Positions 49,332 through 58,722 of a DNA stretch of 64,000 nt are shown one piece after another (position 1 is the stretch's first letter; every line of letters starts with the position of its first letter). A program made the translations under genes and the position numbers. This DNA comes from Leifsonia sp052114085. Lineage in GTDB: Bacteria; Actinomycetota; Actinomycetes; Actinomycetales; Microbacteriaceae. Where the stretch lies: positions 2,852,001-2,916,000 of the forward strand of contig NZ_JBFREB010000001.1 in the NCBI RefSeq assembly GCF_052114085.1. The letters are read 5' to 3'. The notes beneath the pieces are model-generated. The model did not search any database, was not told the origin of the DNA, and saw nothing but the letters and a program-made list of their open reading frames with translations.

Positions 49332-50629
49332 GAATCACATCCAGGGGGCGCCGCCGCGCTCTCGCGGGCATCGGGATCGCCGCCACCGCGGCGCTCGCCC
49401 TCAGCGCCTGCAGTGTCACCGGCGCGGGCACCTCGTCGGGCGGCCAGGGCGACGGGACGGGCACGATCAACGCCCTGTTCATGAAGCAGGCGGGCTACTC
49501 GGAGACCGACATCAACACGATGATCAAGGACTTCGAGGCCAAGAACCCGAAGATCACCGTCAAGCCGACCTTCGTCGCCTACGAGGCGCTGCACGACAAG
49601 ATCGTCACCTCGGCTCCGGCGGGCACCTACGACGTCGTCCTGTCGGACGTCATCTGGCCGGCCGAGTTCGCCTCCAAGGGGATCATCACGGACGTGACGA
49701 AGCAGTTCCCGTCCAGCTGGAAGTCGGACATGCTCGGCGGCGCGCTCTCCAGCGCCGAATACAAGGGCAAGTACTACGGGGTGCCGTGGGGCCCCTCCAC
49801 GAAGCTGTTCTTCTACAACAAGGACATGCTCGCCAAGGTCGGCGCCTCCGGCGACGACGTGAAGACCTGGGACGGCGTGCTAGCGGTCGCGAAGAAGCTG
49901 AAGGACGCGGGTGTCGTCCAGTACCCGCTCGCGTGGAGCTGGGCGCAGGCAGAGGCCCTGATCTGCGACTACGCGGTGATGCTGGGCGCCTACGGCGGTC
50001 AGTTCACCGACGACAGCGGGAAGCTCGACATCAACAAGGGCGCGGGCGTGCAGGCGCTCGAGTTCATGAAGAAGTCGATCGATGACGGACTCACCGACCC
50101 GGCGTCGACCACCTTCCTCGAGGACGACACCGACAAGTCGATGGCGGCCGGGAAGACCGCGATGGAGCTCAACTGGGAGTCGACCTTCCGCGACCAGAAC
50201 GATCCGTCGATCTCGAAGGTCGTCGGCGAGGTCGCCGTCACCTCGCCGCCCGCGGGCCCGAGCGGTGACAACCCCGGTGTGAACGGCTCGATGGCGCTGT
50301 CGATCGGCTCGAAGTCGAAGAACCAGGCCGCGGCGTGGAAGCTGATCGAGTACCTCACGAGCGAGGCGGTCCAGGACCAGTACACCAAGTCGTCGATGAC
50401 GAACTGGAAGGCCAGCTACACCAAGCCGGAGATCACCAAGGCCAACCCCGAGGTCTTCGCGGCCGCGGGCAAGGCATACGACTCGATGATCCTGCGTCCG
50501 CCGGTGCCGAACTACAACACCGTGTCGCAGGCGCTCCAGGTGGAGATCCAGAACGCGCTCCTCGGCAAGAAGACCCCGCAGCAAGCCCTCGACGACGCGG
50601 TCAAGGCCGCCAACGAGAACCGCGGATGA
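49328..50629 (+). CDS. Sugar ABC transporter substrate-binding lipoprotein
   Basis: 433 residues. Twin-Arg-like basic start, a hydrophobic stretch and lipobox LALSAC (Cys28). The mature domain starts TINALFMKQAGYSETDINTM and is a CUT1 solute-binding fold, with GKYYGVPWGPSTKLFFYNKDML in the middle. Operon context suggests an amino sugar or its oligomer. Overlaps both neighbours by 4 bp. Confidence 0.94.
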   Translation: MRITSRGRRRALAGIGIAATAALALSACSVTGAGTSSGGQGDGTGTINALFMKQAGYSETDINTMIKDFEAKNPKITVKPTFVAYEALHDKIVTSAPAGTYDVVLSDVIWPAEFASKGIITDVTKQFPSSWKSDMLGGALSSAEYKGKYYGVPWGPSTKLFFYNKDMLAKVGASGDDVKTWDGVLAVAKKLKDAGVVQYPLAWSWAQAEALICDYAVMLGAYGGQFTDDSGKLDINKGAGVQALEFMKKSIDDGLTDPASTTFLEDDTDKSMAAGKTAMELNWESTFRDQNDPSISKVVGEVAVTSPPAGPSGDNPGVNGSMALSIGSKSKNQAAAWKLIEYLTSEAVQDQYTKSSMTNWKASYTKPEITKANPEVFAAAGKAYDSMILRPPVPNYNTVSQALQVEIQNALLGKKTPQQALDDAVKAANENRG

Positions 50630-51585
50630 GCGGCGTGTCGGTCGCCGGAGTCGAGACGGAGCGGCGGGCACCCGTAGCGGGTGGCCGCCGGAACCGCCGC
50701 AAGCGCGACAACCAGGGACGGCTCGCCTTCTGGCTGCTCCTTCCTGCCGCCATCGCGGTGTTCGGAGTGATCGTCTACCCGATCCTCCGCACCCTCCTCA
50801 TCTCGTTCTTCGAGGTGAACTCGGCTCTGGCGACCGACACCCCGTTCGTCGGCCTGCAGAACTACATCCACACCCTCACCTCCCCCGGATTCTGGGCGGC
50901 GATGGGGCGGACGCTGTACTTCACCCTCGTCTCGACGGCGCTGGAGCTGGTCTGCGGACTGATCGTCGCCGGGCTGCTCAACGCCAAGTTGCGGGCGCGC
51001 TGGCTGTTCCGGGCGATCGTGATCATCCCGTGGGCGATCCCCACGATCGTCAACGCCGCGATGTGGAAGGGCATCTTCAACGCCCAGTACGGCTCGCTGA
51101 ACGCGGCGCTGACGCAGCTCGGCATCATCCACGAGTACCAGGCGTGGCTCGGCGACCCGACGCTCGCACTCAACATGGTGATCCTGGCGGACGTGTGGAA
51201 GACGACCCCGCTGGTCGCCTTCTTCCTGCTCGCCGGGCTCACGTCCATCCCGGAGGAGCTGTACGAGGCGGCGAAGCTGGACCGCGCCGGCTGGCCCCGC
51301 ATCTTCCGCTCCATCGTGCTGCCGATGCTGGTGCCGTCGATCTCGATCGTTCTGGTGCTGCGCACGGTGGAGGCATTCAAGGTGTTCGACATCGTCTACG
51401 CGATGACGCGTGGCGGGCCGGTCAACGGCACGCAGACGGTGGCGTACTACGCCTACACGACCGCCTTCTCCGACCAGAACTTCGGCGTCGGCGCCGCCCT
51501 GTCGTACATCATCGTGCTGGTCATCCTCGTGCTGACCTTCATCTACCTGCGCATGCTGCGCCGATCCGAGATGAGCCTGCTGTGA
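50626..51585 (+). CDS. Sugar ABC transporter permease, MalF-like
   Basis: 319 residues. Basic N-terminus, six membrane segments, EAA loop PEELYEAAKLDRAGWPRIF and the FDIVYAMTRGGPVNGTQT loop. ATG at 50626 overlaps the lipoprotein stop (ATGA) and its stop overlaps the next GTG. No ATPase gene is in the operon. Confidence 0.95.
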   Translation: MSGVSVAGVETERRAPVAGGRRNRRKRDNQGRLAFWLLLPAAIAVFGVIVYPILRTLLISFFEVNSALATDTPFVGLQNYIHTLTSPGFWAAMGRTLYFTLVSTALELVCGLIVAGLLNAKLRARWLFRAIVIIPWAIPTIVNAAMWKGIFNAQYGSLNAALTQLGIIHEYQAWLGDPTLALNMVILADVWKTTPLVAFFLLAGLTSIPEELYEAAKLDRAGWPRIFRSIVLPMLVPSISIVLVLRTVEAFKVFDIVYAMTRGGPVNGTQTVAYYAYTTAFSDQNFGVGAALSYIIVLVILVLTFIYLRMLRRSEMSLL

Positions 51586-52430
51586 AGCGCACCACCCGCA
51601 ACTCGATCCTCCTCCACCTGGCGGCGCTGGTGGTCTCCGTCATCATCCTGCTGCCCTTCGGGTGGATGGTGATCGCCAGCGTGACGCCGCAGCGCGTCCT
51701 GATCAGTACGCCGCTGCAGTGGATCCCGGACACGCTCGACTGGAGCCGCTACGAGCTGATCCTCCGCGGCGGCGCGGACAGCCTGGGGGCGACCTTCCGC
51801 GCGGCGCTGGCGAACACCACCATCGTCGCCGTCGGAACGGTCGCGGTGTCGATGGTCGTCGGGATCCTCGGGGCGTACGCTTTCGCGCGGCTCCGGTTCC
51901 GGTTCCGTCAGGCGGTGCTCATCCTGTTCCTGGCGACCTACATGCTGCCGCAGATCGCGCTGCTGATCCCGCTGTACCTGATCCTGAACTCGCTGGGGCT
52001 GCTGGACACGGTGACCGGGCTGATCATCGTCGACTGCTCGCTGGTCATCCCGTTCGTCCTCTGGATCCTGAGCAACTACTTCCTCACGATTCCGGAGGAG
52101 CTGGAGGAGGCCGCGCGGATCGACGGCGCCTCCCGGCTGGGCGCGCTGTTCCGCGTCGTCCTCCCGGCCGCCCGCCCCGGCATCTTCGCGGCGATCATGT
52201 TCGCGTTCCTGCTCGCCTGGGACGAGTTCATGTACGCGCTCATCTTCACCTCGTCGAACGCGGCGAAGACCCTTCCCGTCGCCATCAGCGAGTTCGCCGG
52301 CCGGTACACGACGGACTTCGGGCTGGTGGCCGCCGGCGGCATCCTCGCGGCGATCCCACCGATCGTCGTGGCGTTGATCTTCCAGCGCTACGTCGTCAGC
52401 GGCATGGCCGCCGGCGCCGTCAAAGGCTGA
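51582..52430 (+). CDS. Sugar ABC transporter permease, MalG-like
   Basis: 282 residues with six membrane segments and EAA loop PEELEEAARIDGASRLGALF. GTG start in a GTGA overlap. Followed 50 bp later by the SIS gene. Pairs with the MalF-like permease to form the membrane channel. Confidence 0.95.
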   Translation: MKRTTRNSILLHLAALVVSVIILLPFGWMVIASVTPQRVLISTPLQWIPDTLDWSRYELILRGGADSLGATFRAALANTTIVAVGTVAVSMVVGILGAYAFARLRFRFRQAVLILFLATYMLPQIALLIPLYLILNSLGLLDTVTGLIIVDCSLVIPFVLWILSNYFLTIPEELEEAARIDGASRLGALFRVVLPAARPGIFAAIMFAFLLAWDEFMYALIFTSSNAAKTLPVAISEFAGRYTTDFGLVAAGGILAAIPPIVVALIFQRYVVSGMAAGAVKG

Positions 52431-52480
52431 CCGGCGGGCCGACCGCCTCCCGAACCTTCCACCCAACACGTAAGGACACC

Positions 52481-53512
52481 ATGGAACCCACAGCCTCTTT
52501 CGTCGACGCCATGCGCGCACAGCCGGAGAACCTCGACCTGGCACTGGAGACCGTCCGGCGCGACCTCGCCGCGGCGGCGCTCCCCCGCTGGGGAGCGGAG
52601 GACAGTGTCGCGGTCGTCGCGATGGGAGCGTCGCTCAACTCGGCGCACACCCTCGTCGCGGCGCTCGCGGCGGCCGGTCGCCCGGCAGCGTCGTTCGTCG
52701 CCTCCGACGTGGCCGACGGTCTGTCGGTGGTGCGCGCAGATCACAGCATCGTCGTGTCAGAGTCCGGGCGCAGCCCGGAACCGCTCGCCGCCGCCCGGAC
52801 GCTCGCCGCCGGCACGCGCGTCGGCATCAGCAACTTCCCGCAGCAGCCGATCAGGGACGAGGTGGATGCGGTCCTCGGCCTGGGCGGCTTCCCGGACTCC
52901 CCGGTGTACACCGGCGGGTTCACCGCGACGATCCTCGCCTATGCACTGCTTCTGGATGCGGTGGGCGCGCTCGACGCCTCGGCGGAGGCCGAGCGCATCC
53001 CGTCGCGGGCCGCGGAGGCGCTGCGCGACTACGCCGAGGTCGCCGAGACCGTCGGGCGCGTACTCGCCGGCGCCACGACGATCGACGTCGTCGGGCGCGG
53101 CGGATCACTGACCGCGGCCGCGGAGCTGTCACTCATGGTCCGCGAGGGGCTGCGCACACCGAGCAGCGCGTTCGAGACGTTCCAGTACCTGCACGGCCCG
53201 ATGGAGGTGCTCTCGTCGGACGACGCGCTGGTGGTCTTCGGCGACGGACGCGAGCTGAGCATCCCCTCGTCCGTGCTCGACGCGGGTGTGCCGGTGGTGC
53301 TCATCACCTCGGCGGATCCGGGGAGCGTGCCCGGAGCCGGGCGTGCGAACCTGACGGTCGTGCAGCTCCCGTCGGGGCTCGGCGTGTTCGAGCGGGCGGT
53401 CGTCGAGACCGTCATCGGCCAGCTCGCCATCGCCGCAGCCATCCAGCACAAGCCGTACCCCCTGGAGGACTTCCTGTATCACCAGGACGACACCAAGCTG
53501 CCGGTGCGATAG
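52481..53512 (+). CDS. SIS-domain protein, GlmS/AgaS-like
   Basis: 343 residues with two sugar-isomerase (SIS) domains (about 35-160 and 195-320). Phosphosugar loops are VAMGASLNSAHTL and SESGRSPEPLAAA in the first and GRGGSLTAAAELS in the second. The C-terminal EDFLYHQDDTKLPVR resembles the AgaS/FrlB-type deaminases rather than GlmS. It should deaminate or isomerise the phosphorylated amino sugar made by the kinase. TAAGGAC before the ATG. Last gene of the operon. Confidence 0.88.
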   Translation: MEPTASFVDAMRAQPENLDLALETVRRDLAAAALPRWGAEDSVAVVAMGASLNSAHTLVAALAAAGRPAASFVASDVADGLSVVRADHSIVVSESGRSPEPLAAARTLAAGTRVGISNFPQQPIRDEVDAVLGLGGFPDSPVYTGGFTATILAYALLLDAVGALDASAEAERIPSRAAEALRDYAEVAETVGRVLAGATTIDVVGRGGSLTAAAELSLMVREGLRTPSSAFETFQYLHGPMEVLSSDDALVVFGDGRELSIPSSVLDAGVPVVLITSADPGSVPGAGRANLTVVQLPSGLGVFERAVVETVIGQLAIAAAIQHKPYPLEDFLYHQDDTKLPVR

Positions 53513-53585
53513 CGCAAAAGTTCAGGCGACGCAAGGGCCCCGGCCTGGCGTTGACCCCGATCCGGAACCACGGTCTTATAGAACC

Positions 53586-53744
53586 ATGATTGCTCTCATC
53601 GTCATCCTGCTCGTGATCTGGGCGGTTCTCGCCATTCTCGGCTTCGCCATCAAGGGACTGCTCTGGCTGGCCATCCTCGGCTTGGTGTTCTTCGTGATCA
53701 CCCTGATCGTCGGATTCATCCGCCGACGCGGCAGCCGCGTCTGA
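53586..53744 (+). CDS. 52-residue hydrophobic membrane peptide
   Basis: Encodes MIALIVILLVIWAVLAILGF followed by AIKGLLWLAILGLVFFVITL and a basic end FIRRRGSRV. Two adjacent membrane helices separated by one Lys, then a positive C-terminus. Very similar short hydrophobic proteins are widespread in actinobacteria; function unknown. TTGACC and TTATAG-like elements just upstream suggest its own promoter, perhaps with a very short leader. A perfect terminator follows. Confidence 0.75.
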   Translation: MIALIVILLVIWAVLAILGFAIKGLLWLAILGLVFFVITLIVGFIRRRGSRV

Positions 53745-53762
53745 CCCGTCCCCCCCAACGCG

Positions 53763-53798
53763 AAAGCGGCGGCGTGCTCTCGAGCACGCCGCCGCTTT
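53763..53798 (+). terminator. Intrinsic terminator, 16-bp perfect stem
   Basis: Arms 53763-53778 and 53783-53798 are perfect complements around a CTCG tetraloop, with AAA at the base and a TTTT on the exit side. It ends the small membrane-protein transcript and isolates the aldo/keto reductase gene. Confidence 0.93.
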
Positions 53799-53872
53799 TC
53801 TCATGTGCGCCGCTCGCCACAGTTCCGTCGATGCGGTTGGACTTCCCGCCCGACACGGACGAATCTGGAGTC

Positions 53873-54910
53873 ATGGCTTACGTTGCGAATCCCTCCCGTT
53901 ACGACCAGATGCTGTACCGCCGCACCGGCCGCAGCGGACTCGACCTGCCCGCACTGTCTCTCGGGCTGTGGCACAACTTCGGCGACGACCGCCCGTTCGA
54001 GACGCAGCGCGCGATCGTTCGCCGTGCGTTCGACCTCGGCATCACACACTTCGACCTGGCCAACAACTACGGGCCGCCGTACGGTGCCGCCGAGGTCAAC
54101 TTCGGGCGCATCCTGCAGGAGGACCTCCGGCCGTACCGCGACGAGATGATCGTGTCGAGCAAGGCCGGGTGGGACATGTGGCCCGGCCCGTACGGGCAGG
54201 GCGGTGGCAGCCGCAAGTACGTGCTGGCCAGCCTGGACCAGTCGCTCGCCCGCCTCGGGCTCGACTACGTCGACATCTTCTACTCGCACCGGCCCGACCC
54301 CTCCACACCGCTCGAAGAGACGATGCAGGCGCTCGACACTGCGGTCCGCTCGGGCAAGGCCCTTTACGTCGGCATCTCGTCCTACGGGCCGGAGGAGACC
54401 CGTCGCGCGGCCGAGATCCTGCGTGAGCTCGGTACGCCGCTCCTCATCCACCAGCCGTCGTACTCGATGCTGAACCGCTGGATCGAGAACGAAGGCCTGC
54501 TCGACACCGCCGGAGAACTCGGCGTCGGGGTGATCGGCTTCACGGCCCTCGCGCAGGGCATGCTGACGGACAAGTACCTGGACGGCATTCCGGAAGGCTC
54601 ACGCGCCCGCGCGGGCGACTCGTTCGACGCCGACTGGCTGACCGACGAGGCAGTGGACCGGCTGCGAGCACTCAACGAGCTCGCGGAGGCACGGGGCCAG
54701 TCCCTCGCCCAGATGGCACTGGCGTGGGCGCTGCGGGATGAGCGCGTCACCTCACTCGTCATCGGAGCAAGTCGTGTGGAACAGCTCGAGCAGAACGTCG
54801 CTGCGCTGGGCAATCTGGAGTTCAGCGCGGAGGAGCTCGCCGCCATCGACGAGTATGCGGTCGAGGCGGGCGTCGACCTCTGGGCGGGGGCACGGCGAGG
54901 CGAGATCTGA
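53873..54910 (+). CDS. Aldo/keto reductase, YghZ (glyceraldehyde-3-phosphate reductase)-like
   Basis: 345-residue NADPH-dependent reductase of the AKR14 / Kv-beta-like group. Asp and Tyr of the active site are in THFDLANNYGPPYG, Lys in VSSKAGWDMWPGPYGQGG, His in IFYSHRPDP. The GPYGQGGGSRKY insertion is typical of YghZ. In that family methylglyoxal and L-glyceraldehyde 3-phosphate are substrates. The ATG at 53873 fits the family, although GGAG sits only 2 nt before it. Confidence 0.9.
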   Translation: MAYVANPSRYDQMLYRRTGRSGLDLPALSLGLWHNFGDDRPFETQRAIVRRAFDLGITHFDLANNYGPPYGAAEVNFGRILQEDLRPYRDEMIVSSKAGWDMWPGPYGQGGGSRKYVLASLDQSLARLGLDYVDIFYSHRPDPSTPLEETMQALDTAVRSGKALYVGISSYGPEETRRAAEILRELGTPLLIHQPSYSMLNRWIENEGLLDTAGELGVGVIGFTALAQGMLTDKYLDGIPEGSRARAGDSFDADWLTDEAVDRLRALNELAEARGQSLAQMALAWALRDERVTSLVIGASRVEQLEQNVAALGNLEFSAEELAAIDEYAVEAGVDLWAGARRGEI

Positions 54911-55042
54911 CCGCACGGGCTCCCGGATGAGCCGATGTCCGCAGGGTCCGGCTGTGAGTTTCCGTAGTACTCGCCCACGCGTCGCCCAGCGTTGTCTGGT
55001 TGTCTGGACGGTGTTCCCATCCGACGCCTAGAAGTTGTGGAT

Positions 55043-56605
55043 ATGACCGTCCTCGCGGAACCGGATCTCCGGGCGGGTCACCCGCTTCGCGCGGCGCGAC
55101 CCTGGGCGATCGCACTCGCTTTCGGGCTCGTCGCGACGGTGCTGTGCGCGGCGGCGAGCTGGGTCCCCTCGCTGTGGGGCGACGAGGCGGCGACGCTGCT
55201 CTCCGCCAAGCGCCCGCTCGGCAGCCTGCTCGGGATGCTGACACACGTGGACGCGGTCCACGGGCTGTACTACCTCGTCATGCACGGCTGGATCCGCCTG
55301 GCGGGCGAGAGCCCGTTCGCGCTACGGCTGCCGAGCGCGCTGGCCGTCGGCGCCGCCGTCGCGGCGGTCACCCTGATCGCCGGACGTCGCGGCGGGGTGC
55401 GTTCCGCGGTGACCGCCGGGGTCGTGGCGACCGTGCTGCCCCGCCTGACGTACGCCGGCGAAGAGGCGCGCTCCTACGCGGTCACCGCCGCCGCCGCGGC
55501 TTGGCTCACTCTGCTGCTGCTCTGGCTGATCGAGGGAGGCGGCAGACGGCTCTCGCCGACGGCACGGCGGCTCGCCTGGCTCGCTTACGGAGTGGGGATG
55601 ACGGTCGCGTCGTACCTGTTCCTTTATTTCGTGACGCTGCTGGTGGCGCACGGCGCCGTGCTGCTGGCGACCCGCGCGTCCCGGCCGACCCTGCGGGCGT
55701 GGGCGTTGTGCGCCATAGGAACCGTGGTGGCGCTGCTCCCCCTGGCCGTCATCGCCTACGCCGAACGCGGCCAGATCAGGTATCTGAGCGAAACGCCCGA
55801 TGACCCGTCGATCTGGTACTACTTCCTCTGGTTCGGGATGCCGTGGGTCGCCGTCGCCGCGTGGGGGCTCGTCGCCGCGGCACTCTGGCCAGCGTGGCGG
55901 GCGTGGCGGTCGCGCGGCTCGCTGGCGCTCCCTCCCGGCCCGCGGCCCGCATCCACCCGGCTCGTCGCGGCGACGTGGCTGTTTCTCCCGACCGGGCTCA
56001 TGCTTCTGGTGAACATCGCGTACCCGATGTACACCGGTCGCTATTCGACCTTCGCGGCACCGGCCGCCGCATTGCTGATCACCGAGGGAATCCTCGTCGT
56101 GGGACGCTCGCTGGGCCGCGACGCACGGAGCGCCGTGACCGCGACAACGATCGCAACCGTCGTCTTCGTCATGCTGTGCGCGCCGGTCTACGTGCTCCAG
56201 CGCGGGCCGTACGCGAAGAACGACAGCGACTGGGCCGCGGTGAGCGCCGCGATGGCGGCGAACGCCGGCCCGGGCGACGCCGTCGTGTTCGATCAGTCAG
56301 CCAAGCCCTCGCAACGCCCGCGGCTGGCGATGCGCACCTACCCGCAGGGGTTCCGGGGCCTGCGGGATGTGACGCTCCGCACCCCCTACTACCGCAACGA
56401 CTGGTGGGGGGATCGCGCGTATTCGGTGACCCAGGCGGCCGAACGCGGGAGGTTCGAGGGCGTGGATCGCGTCTGGGTGATCGAGGTCCTCGATGACGGG
56501 GTGCAGGACATCTCCGGTCTGCCGGAGCTGCAGGCCATGGGCTTCGACGAGCGGGGCCGCACCATCACGACACACCGCAGCGTGATCATCGAGCTGACCC
56601 GCTGA
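55043..56605 (+). CDS. GT-C-fold membrane glycosyltransferase (GT39-like)
   Basis: 520 residues with about ten membrane segments. The first extracytoplasmic loop has the acidic motif VPSLWGDEAATLLSAKRP, which in GT-C enzymes binds the polyprenyl-phosphate sugar donor, followed by HGLYYLVMHGW. A soluble C-terminal part (about 400-520) follows the last helix. Likely transfers mannose or arabinose from a lipid carrier outside the membrane. ATG 55043 is chosen. Stands alone. Confidence 0.82.
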   Translation: MTVLAEPDLRAGHPLRAARPWAIALAFGLVATVLCAAASWVPSLWGDEAATLLSAKRPLGSLLGMLTHVDAVHGLYYLVMHGWIRLAGESPFALRLPSALAVGAAVAAVTLIAGRRGGVRSAVTAGVVATVLPRLTYAGEEARSYAVTAAAAAWLTLLLLWLIEGGGRRLSPTARRLAWLAYGVGMTVASYLFLYFVTLLVAHGAVLLATRASRPTLRAWALCAIGTVVALLPLAVIAYAERGQIRYLSETPDDPSIWYYFLWFGMPWVAVAAWGLVAAALWPAWRAWRSRGSLALPPGPRPASTRLVAATWLFLPTGLMLLVNIAYPMYTGRYSTFAAPAAALLITEGILVVGRSLGRDARSAVTATTIATVVFVMLCAPVYVLQRGPYAKNDSDWAAVSAAMAANAGPGDAVVFDQSAKPSQRPRLAMRTYPQGFRGLRDVTLRTPYYRNDWWGDRAYSVTQAAERGRFEGVDRVWVIEVLDDGVQDISGLPELQAMGFDERGRTITTHRSVIIELTR

Positions 56606-56624
56606 CTCGGTGACCCGCTTGCGG

Positions 56625-57344
56625 TCAGGCCGCGTCCACCGGCTGGATGAGCTGCGGCCCGTCGTCGCTGGTCTTGAACGGTGCCACCTGTTCGAATCGC
56701 AGCGTCTCGGCCTCGGCGACGCCGGCTCGCACGGCCTCGTCGACCAGTGCCTGGTCGCCGACGATCGACGGATCGATCCAGTGCTGCCACATGTCCTCCG
56801 GCAGGATGACCGGGTTCCGGTCGTGGATGTCGGCCAGGGTCTGCACGGCGTCTGACGTGAGGATGGTCGCGGTCAGCACCCAGCGATCGGGGTCGTCCTC
56901 GTCTTTGCTCTTGTCGCGCCACCACGAGTAGAGGCCCGCGAAGCCCATGAGCTGGCCCTCGGGGTAGCGGATGAAGTACGGCGTCTTGCTGCCCTTCGGC
57001 CCCTGCCACTCGTAGTAGCCGCGCGCCAGGACGATGGCGCGGTGCGACTGGACGGGCTTCCGCCAGGTGGACTTGGTCGCGATCTCCTCCGCCCGCGCGT
57101 TGAACGTCGGGAACTTGGGCTTCAACGTCTCGGACCAGGACGGCACCAGCGACCAGTGCGCCCGCTCGAATCGCAGCTCGCGGGTTTTCGCGGAGTCGAT
57201 CAGGACGGGGATGTCGTCGGTCGGGGCGATGTTGAAGTCGGCCTCCCAGTCGGCGCGCCATTCGTCGGGTCGTCGCCCCGTTCGCTCCACGAACTCGGTG
57301 ATCTCAGCGTTGACCTTGTCGTCCATCGCGAACCTGCCGCACAT
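56625..57344 (-). CDS. SRAP domain protein (YedK/HMCES-like)
   Basis: 239 residues. Starts MCGRF with Cys2 as the residue that crosslinks abasic sites in single-stranded DNA and shields them. FNIAPTDDIPV, FNARAEEIATKSTWRKP, RGYYEWQ and HDRNPVIL supply the Asn, Glu and His of the active site. The ATG at 57344 must be the start so that Cys follows Met. TATGCT lies 7 nt before it and no ribosome site is seen, suggesting a leaderless mRNA. Part of the DNA-damage response in the family. Confidence 0.95.
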   Translation of the reverse strand: MCGRFAMDDKVNAEITEFVERTGRRPDEWRADWEADFNIAPTDDIPVLIDSAKTRELRFERAHWSLVPSWSETLKPKFPTFNARAEEIATKSTWRKPVQSHRAIVLARGYYEWQGPKGSKTPYFIRYPEGQLMGFAGLYSWWRDKSKDEDDPDRWVLTATILTSDAVQTLADIHDRNPVILPEDMWQHWIDPSIVGDQALVDEAVRAGVAEAETLRFEQVAPFKTSDDGPQLIQPVDAA

Positions 57345-57426
57345 GCCGCCAGCATAGGCGCGACCACCGACGCTCGTCCCGGCGCCCCCCGAAAAAGGGG
57401 GGCCGGGAATGCTCAAGTCGATGTAT

Positions 57427-57466
57427 TCTCACTTTTACGGACAGCTGATAAAGTCTCACCTTTCGG
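57427..57466. repeat. Imperfect direct repeat upstream of gmd
   Basis: TCTCACTTTTACGG (57427-57440) and TCTCACCTTTCGG (57454-57466) are 27 bp apart within the AT-richer part of the 257-bp gap before gmd. They may be activator or sigma-related elements. Nothing else is evident in this gap. Confidence 0.4.
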
Positions 57467-57601
57467 TCGACCGTAACCCGAAGCAACACCCGACCATCAC
57501 CCGAAACAGGTCGCGCCGCGCCGGGCATTCCCGGGTCAACCCCCATCAGCCGGGAACGCCCGGCGCGCGTGCCCATTAACGCTCACACGAAGGGGATTCG
57601 C

Positions 57602-58720
57602 ATGAGGAAGCGGGCACTGATCACCGGTATCACCGGACAGGACGGTTCGTATCTCGCCGAACTGCTGCTGGAGAAAGGCTACGAGGTCCACGGCATCAAA
57701 CGCCGCTCGTCGACCTTCAACACCAGCAGGATCGACCACATCTACCAGGACCCGCACGAAGACCGGCCCAACCTCTTCCTGCACTATGGCGACCTGACCG
57801 ATTCGTCCAACCTCACCCGCATCGTCCACGATGTGCAGCCGGACGAGATCTACAACCTCGGCGCTCAGTCCCATGTGGCCGTGAGCTTCGAGGAGCCCGA
57901 GTACACGGCCGATGTCGACGCCCTCGGCCCGCTGCGTCTGCTGGAGTCCATCCGCCTTCTGGGTCTGACCGACTCCGTCCGCTTCTACCAGGCCTCCAGC
58001 TCGGAGATGTTCGGGCTGGTGCAGGAGGTCCCCCAGCGTGAGCAGACCCCCTTCTACCCCCGGTCGCCCTACGCCGCCGCGAAGCTCTACGCGTACTGGA
58101 TCACGGTGAACTACCGCGAGTCGTACGGGATGTTCGCGTGCAACGGCATCCTGTTCAACCACGAGTCGCCGCGACGCGGCGAGACGTTCGTCACCCGCAA
58201 GATCACGCGTGCGATCGCGAACATCGCCCACGGCATCGAGCCCTGCCTCTACATCGGCAACCTGAACTCGATGCGCGACTGGGGCCATGCCCGCGACTAC
58301 GTCCGGGCGCAGTGGCTGATGCTCCAGCAGGACCAGCCGAACGACTTCGTCATCGCCACCGGGAAGCAGTACTCGGTCCGCGACTTCATCGCCATGACCG
58401 CCCGGGAAGCCGGCCTCACCATCACCTTCGAGGGCGAGGGCCTCTCCGAGATCGCCCGCGTCATCGACGTGGACACGGACCGGGCACCGGCGGTCCGGGC
58501 GGGCGATGTGATCGCCCGCGTCGACCCCCGGTACTTCCGCCCTGCCGAGGTGGACACCCTGCTCGGCGACGCGAGCCACGCGCAGCAGGTCCTCGACTGG
58601 CTGCCGGAGATCGGCATCGAGGAGCTCTGCGCCGAAATGGTCGCGGAAGATCTCATGACGGCCCGGCAGACGTCGCTGCTGCGTTCCCATGGCTACTCCG
58701 TGCTCGTTCCGGCGGAGTGA
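57602..58720 (+). CDS. gmd: GDP-mannose 4,6-dehydratase
   Basis: 372-residue extended SDR converting GDP-mannose to GDP-4-keto-6-deoxymannose. NADP loop GITGQDGSYLAELLLEKGYE, the RRSSTFNTSRI substrate loop, ASSSEMFG and SPYAAAKLYAYW with the catalytic Tyr/Lys are all intact. AAGGGG lies before the ATG. The fucose synthase gene follows 2 bp later, giving the two-step GDP-L-fucose pathway. Confidence 0.97.
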   Translation: MRKRALITGITGQDGSYLAELLLEKGYEVHGIKRRSSTFNTSRIDHIYQDPHEDRPNLFLHYGDLTDSSNLTRIVHDVQPDEIYNLGAQSHVAVSFEEPEYTADVDALGPLRLLESIRLLGLTDSVRFYQASSSEMFGLVQEVPQREQTPFYPRSPYAAAKLYAYWITVNYRESYGMFACNGILFNHESPRRGETFVTRKITRAIANIAHGIEPCLYIGNLNSMRDWGHARDYVRAQWLMLQQDQPNDFVIATGKQYSVRDFIAMTAREAGLTITFEGEGLSEIARVIDVDTDRAPAVRAGDVIARVDPRYFRPAEVDTLLGDASHAQQVLDWLPEIGIEELCAEMVAEDLMTARQTSLLRSHGYSVLVPAE

Positions 58721-58722
58721 CC

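Noticed and set aside
51662..52480. Frame upstream of the SIS start, continuous with it
   Set aside because: It overlaps the MalG-like permease in another frame and is Arg/Pro-rich. The SIS protein begins at ATG 52481 with its own ribosome site.
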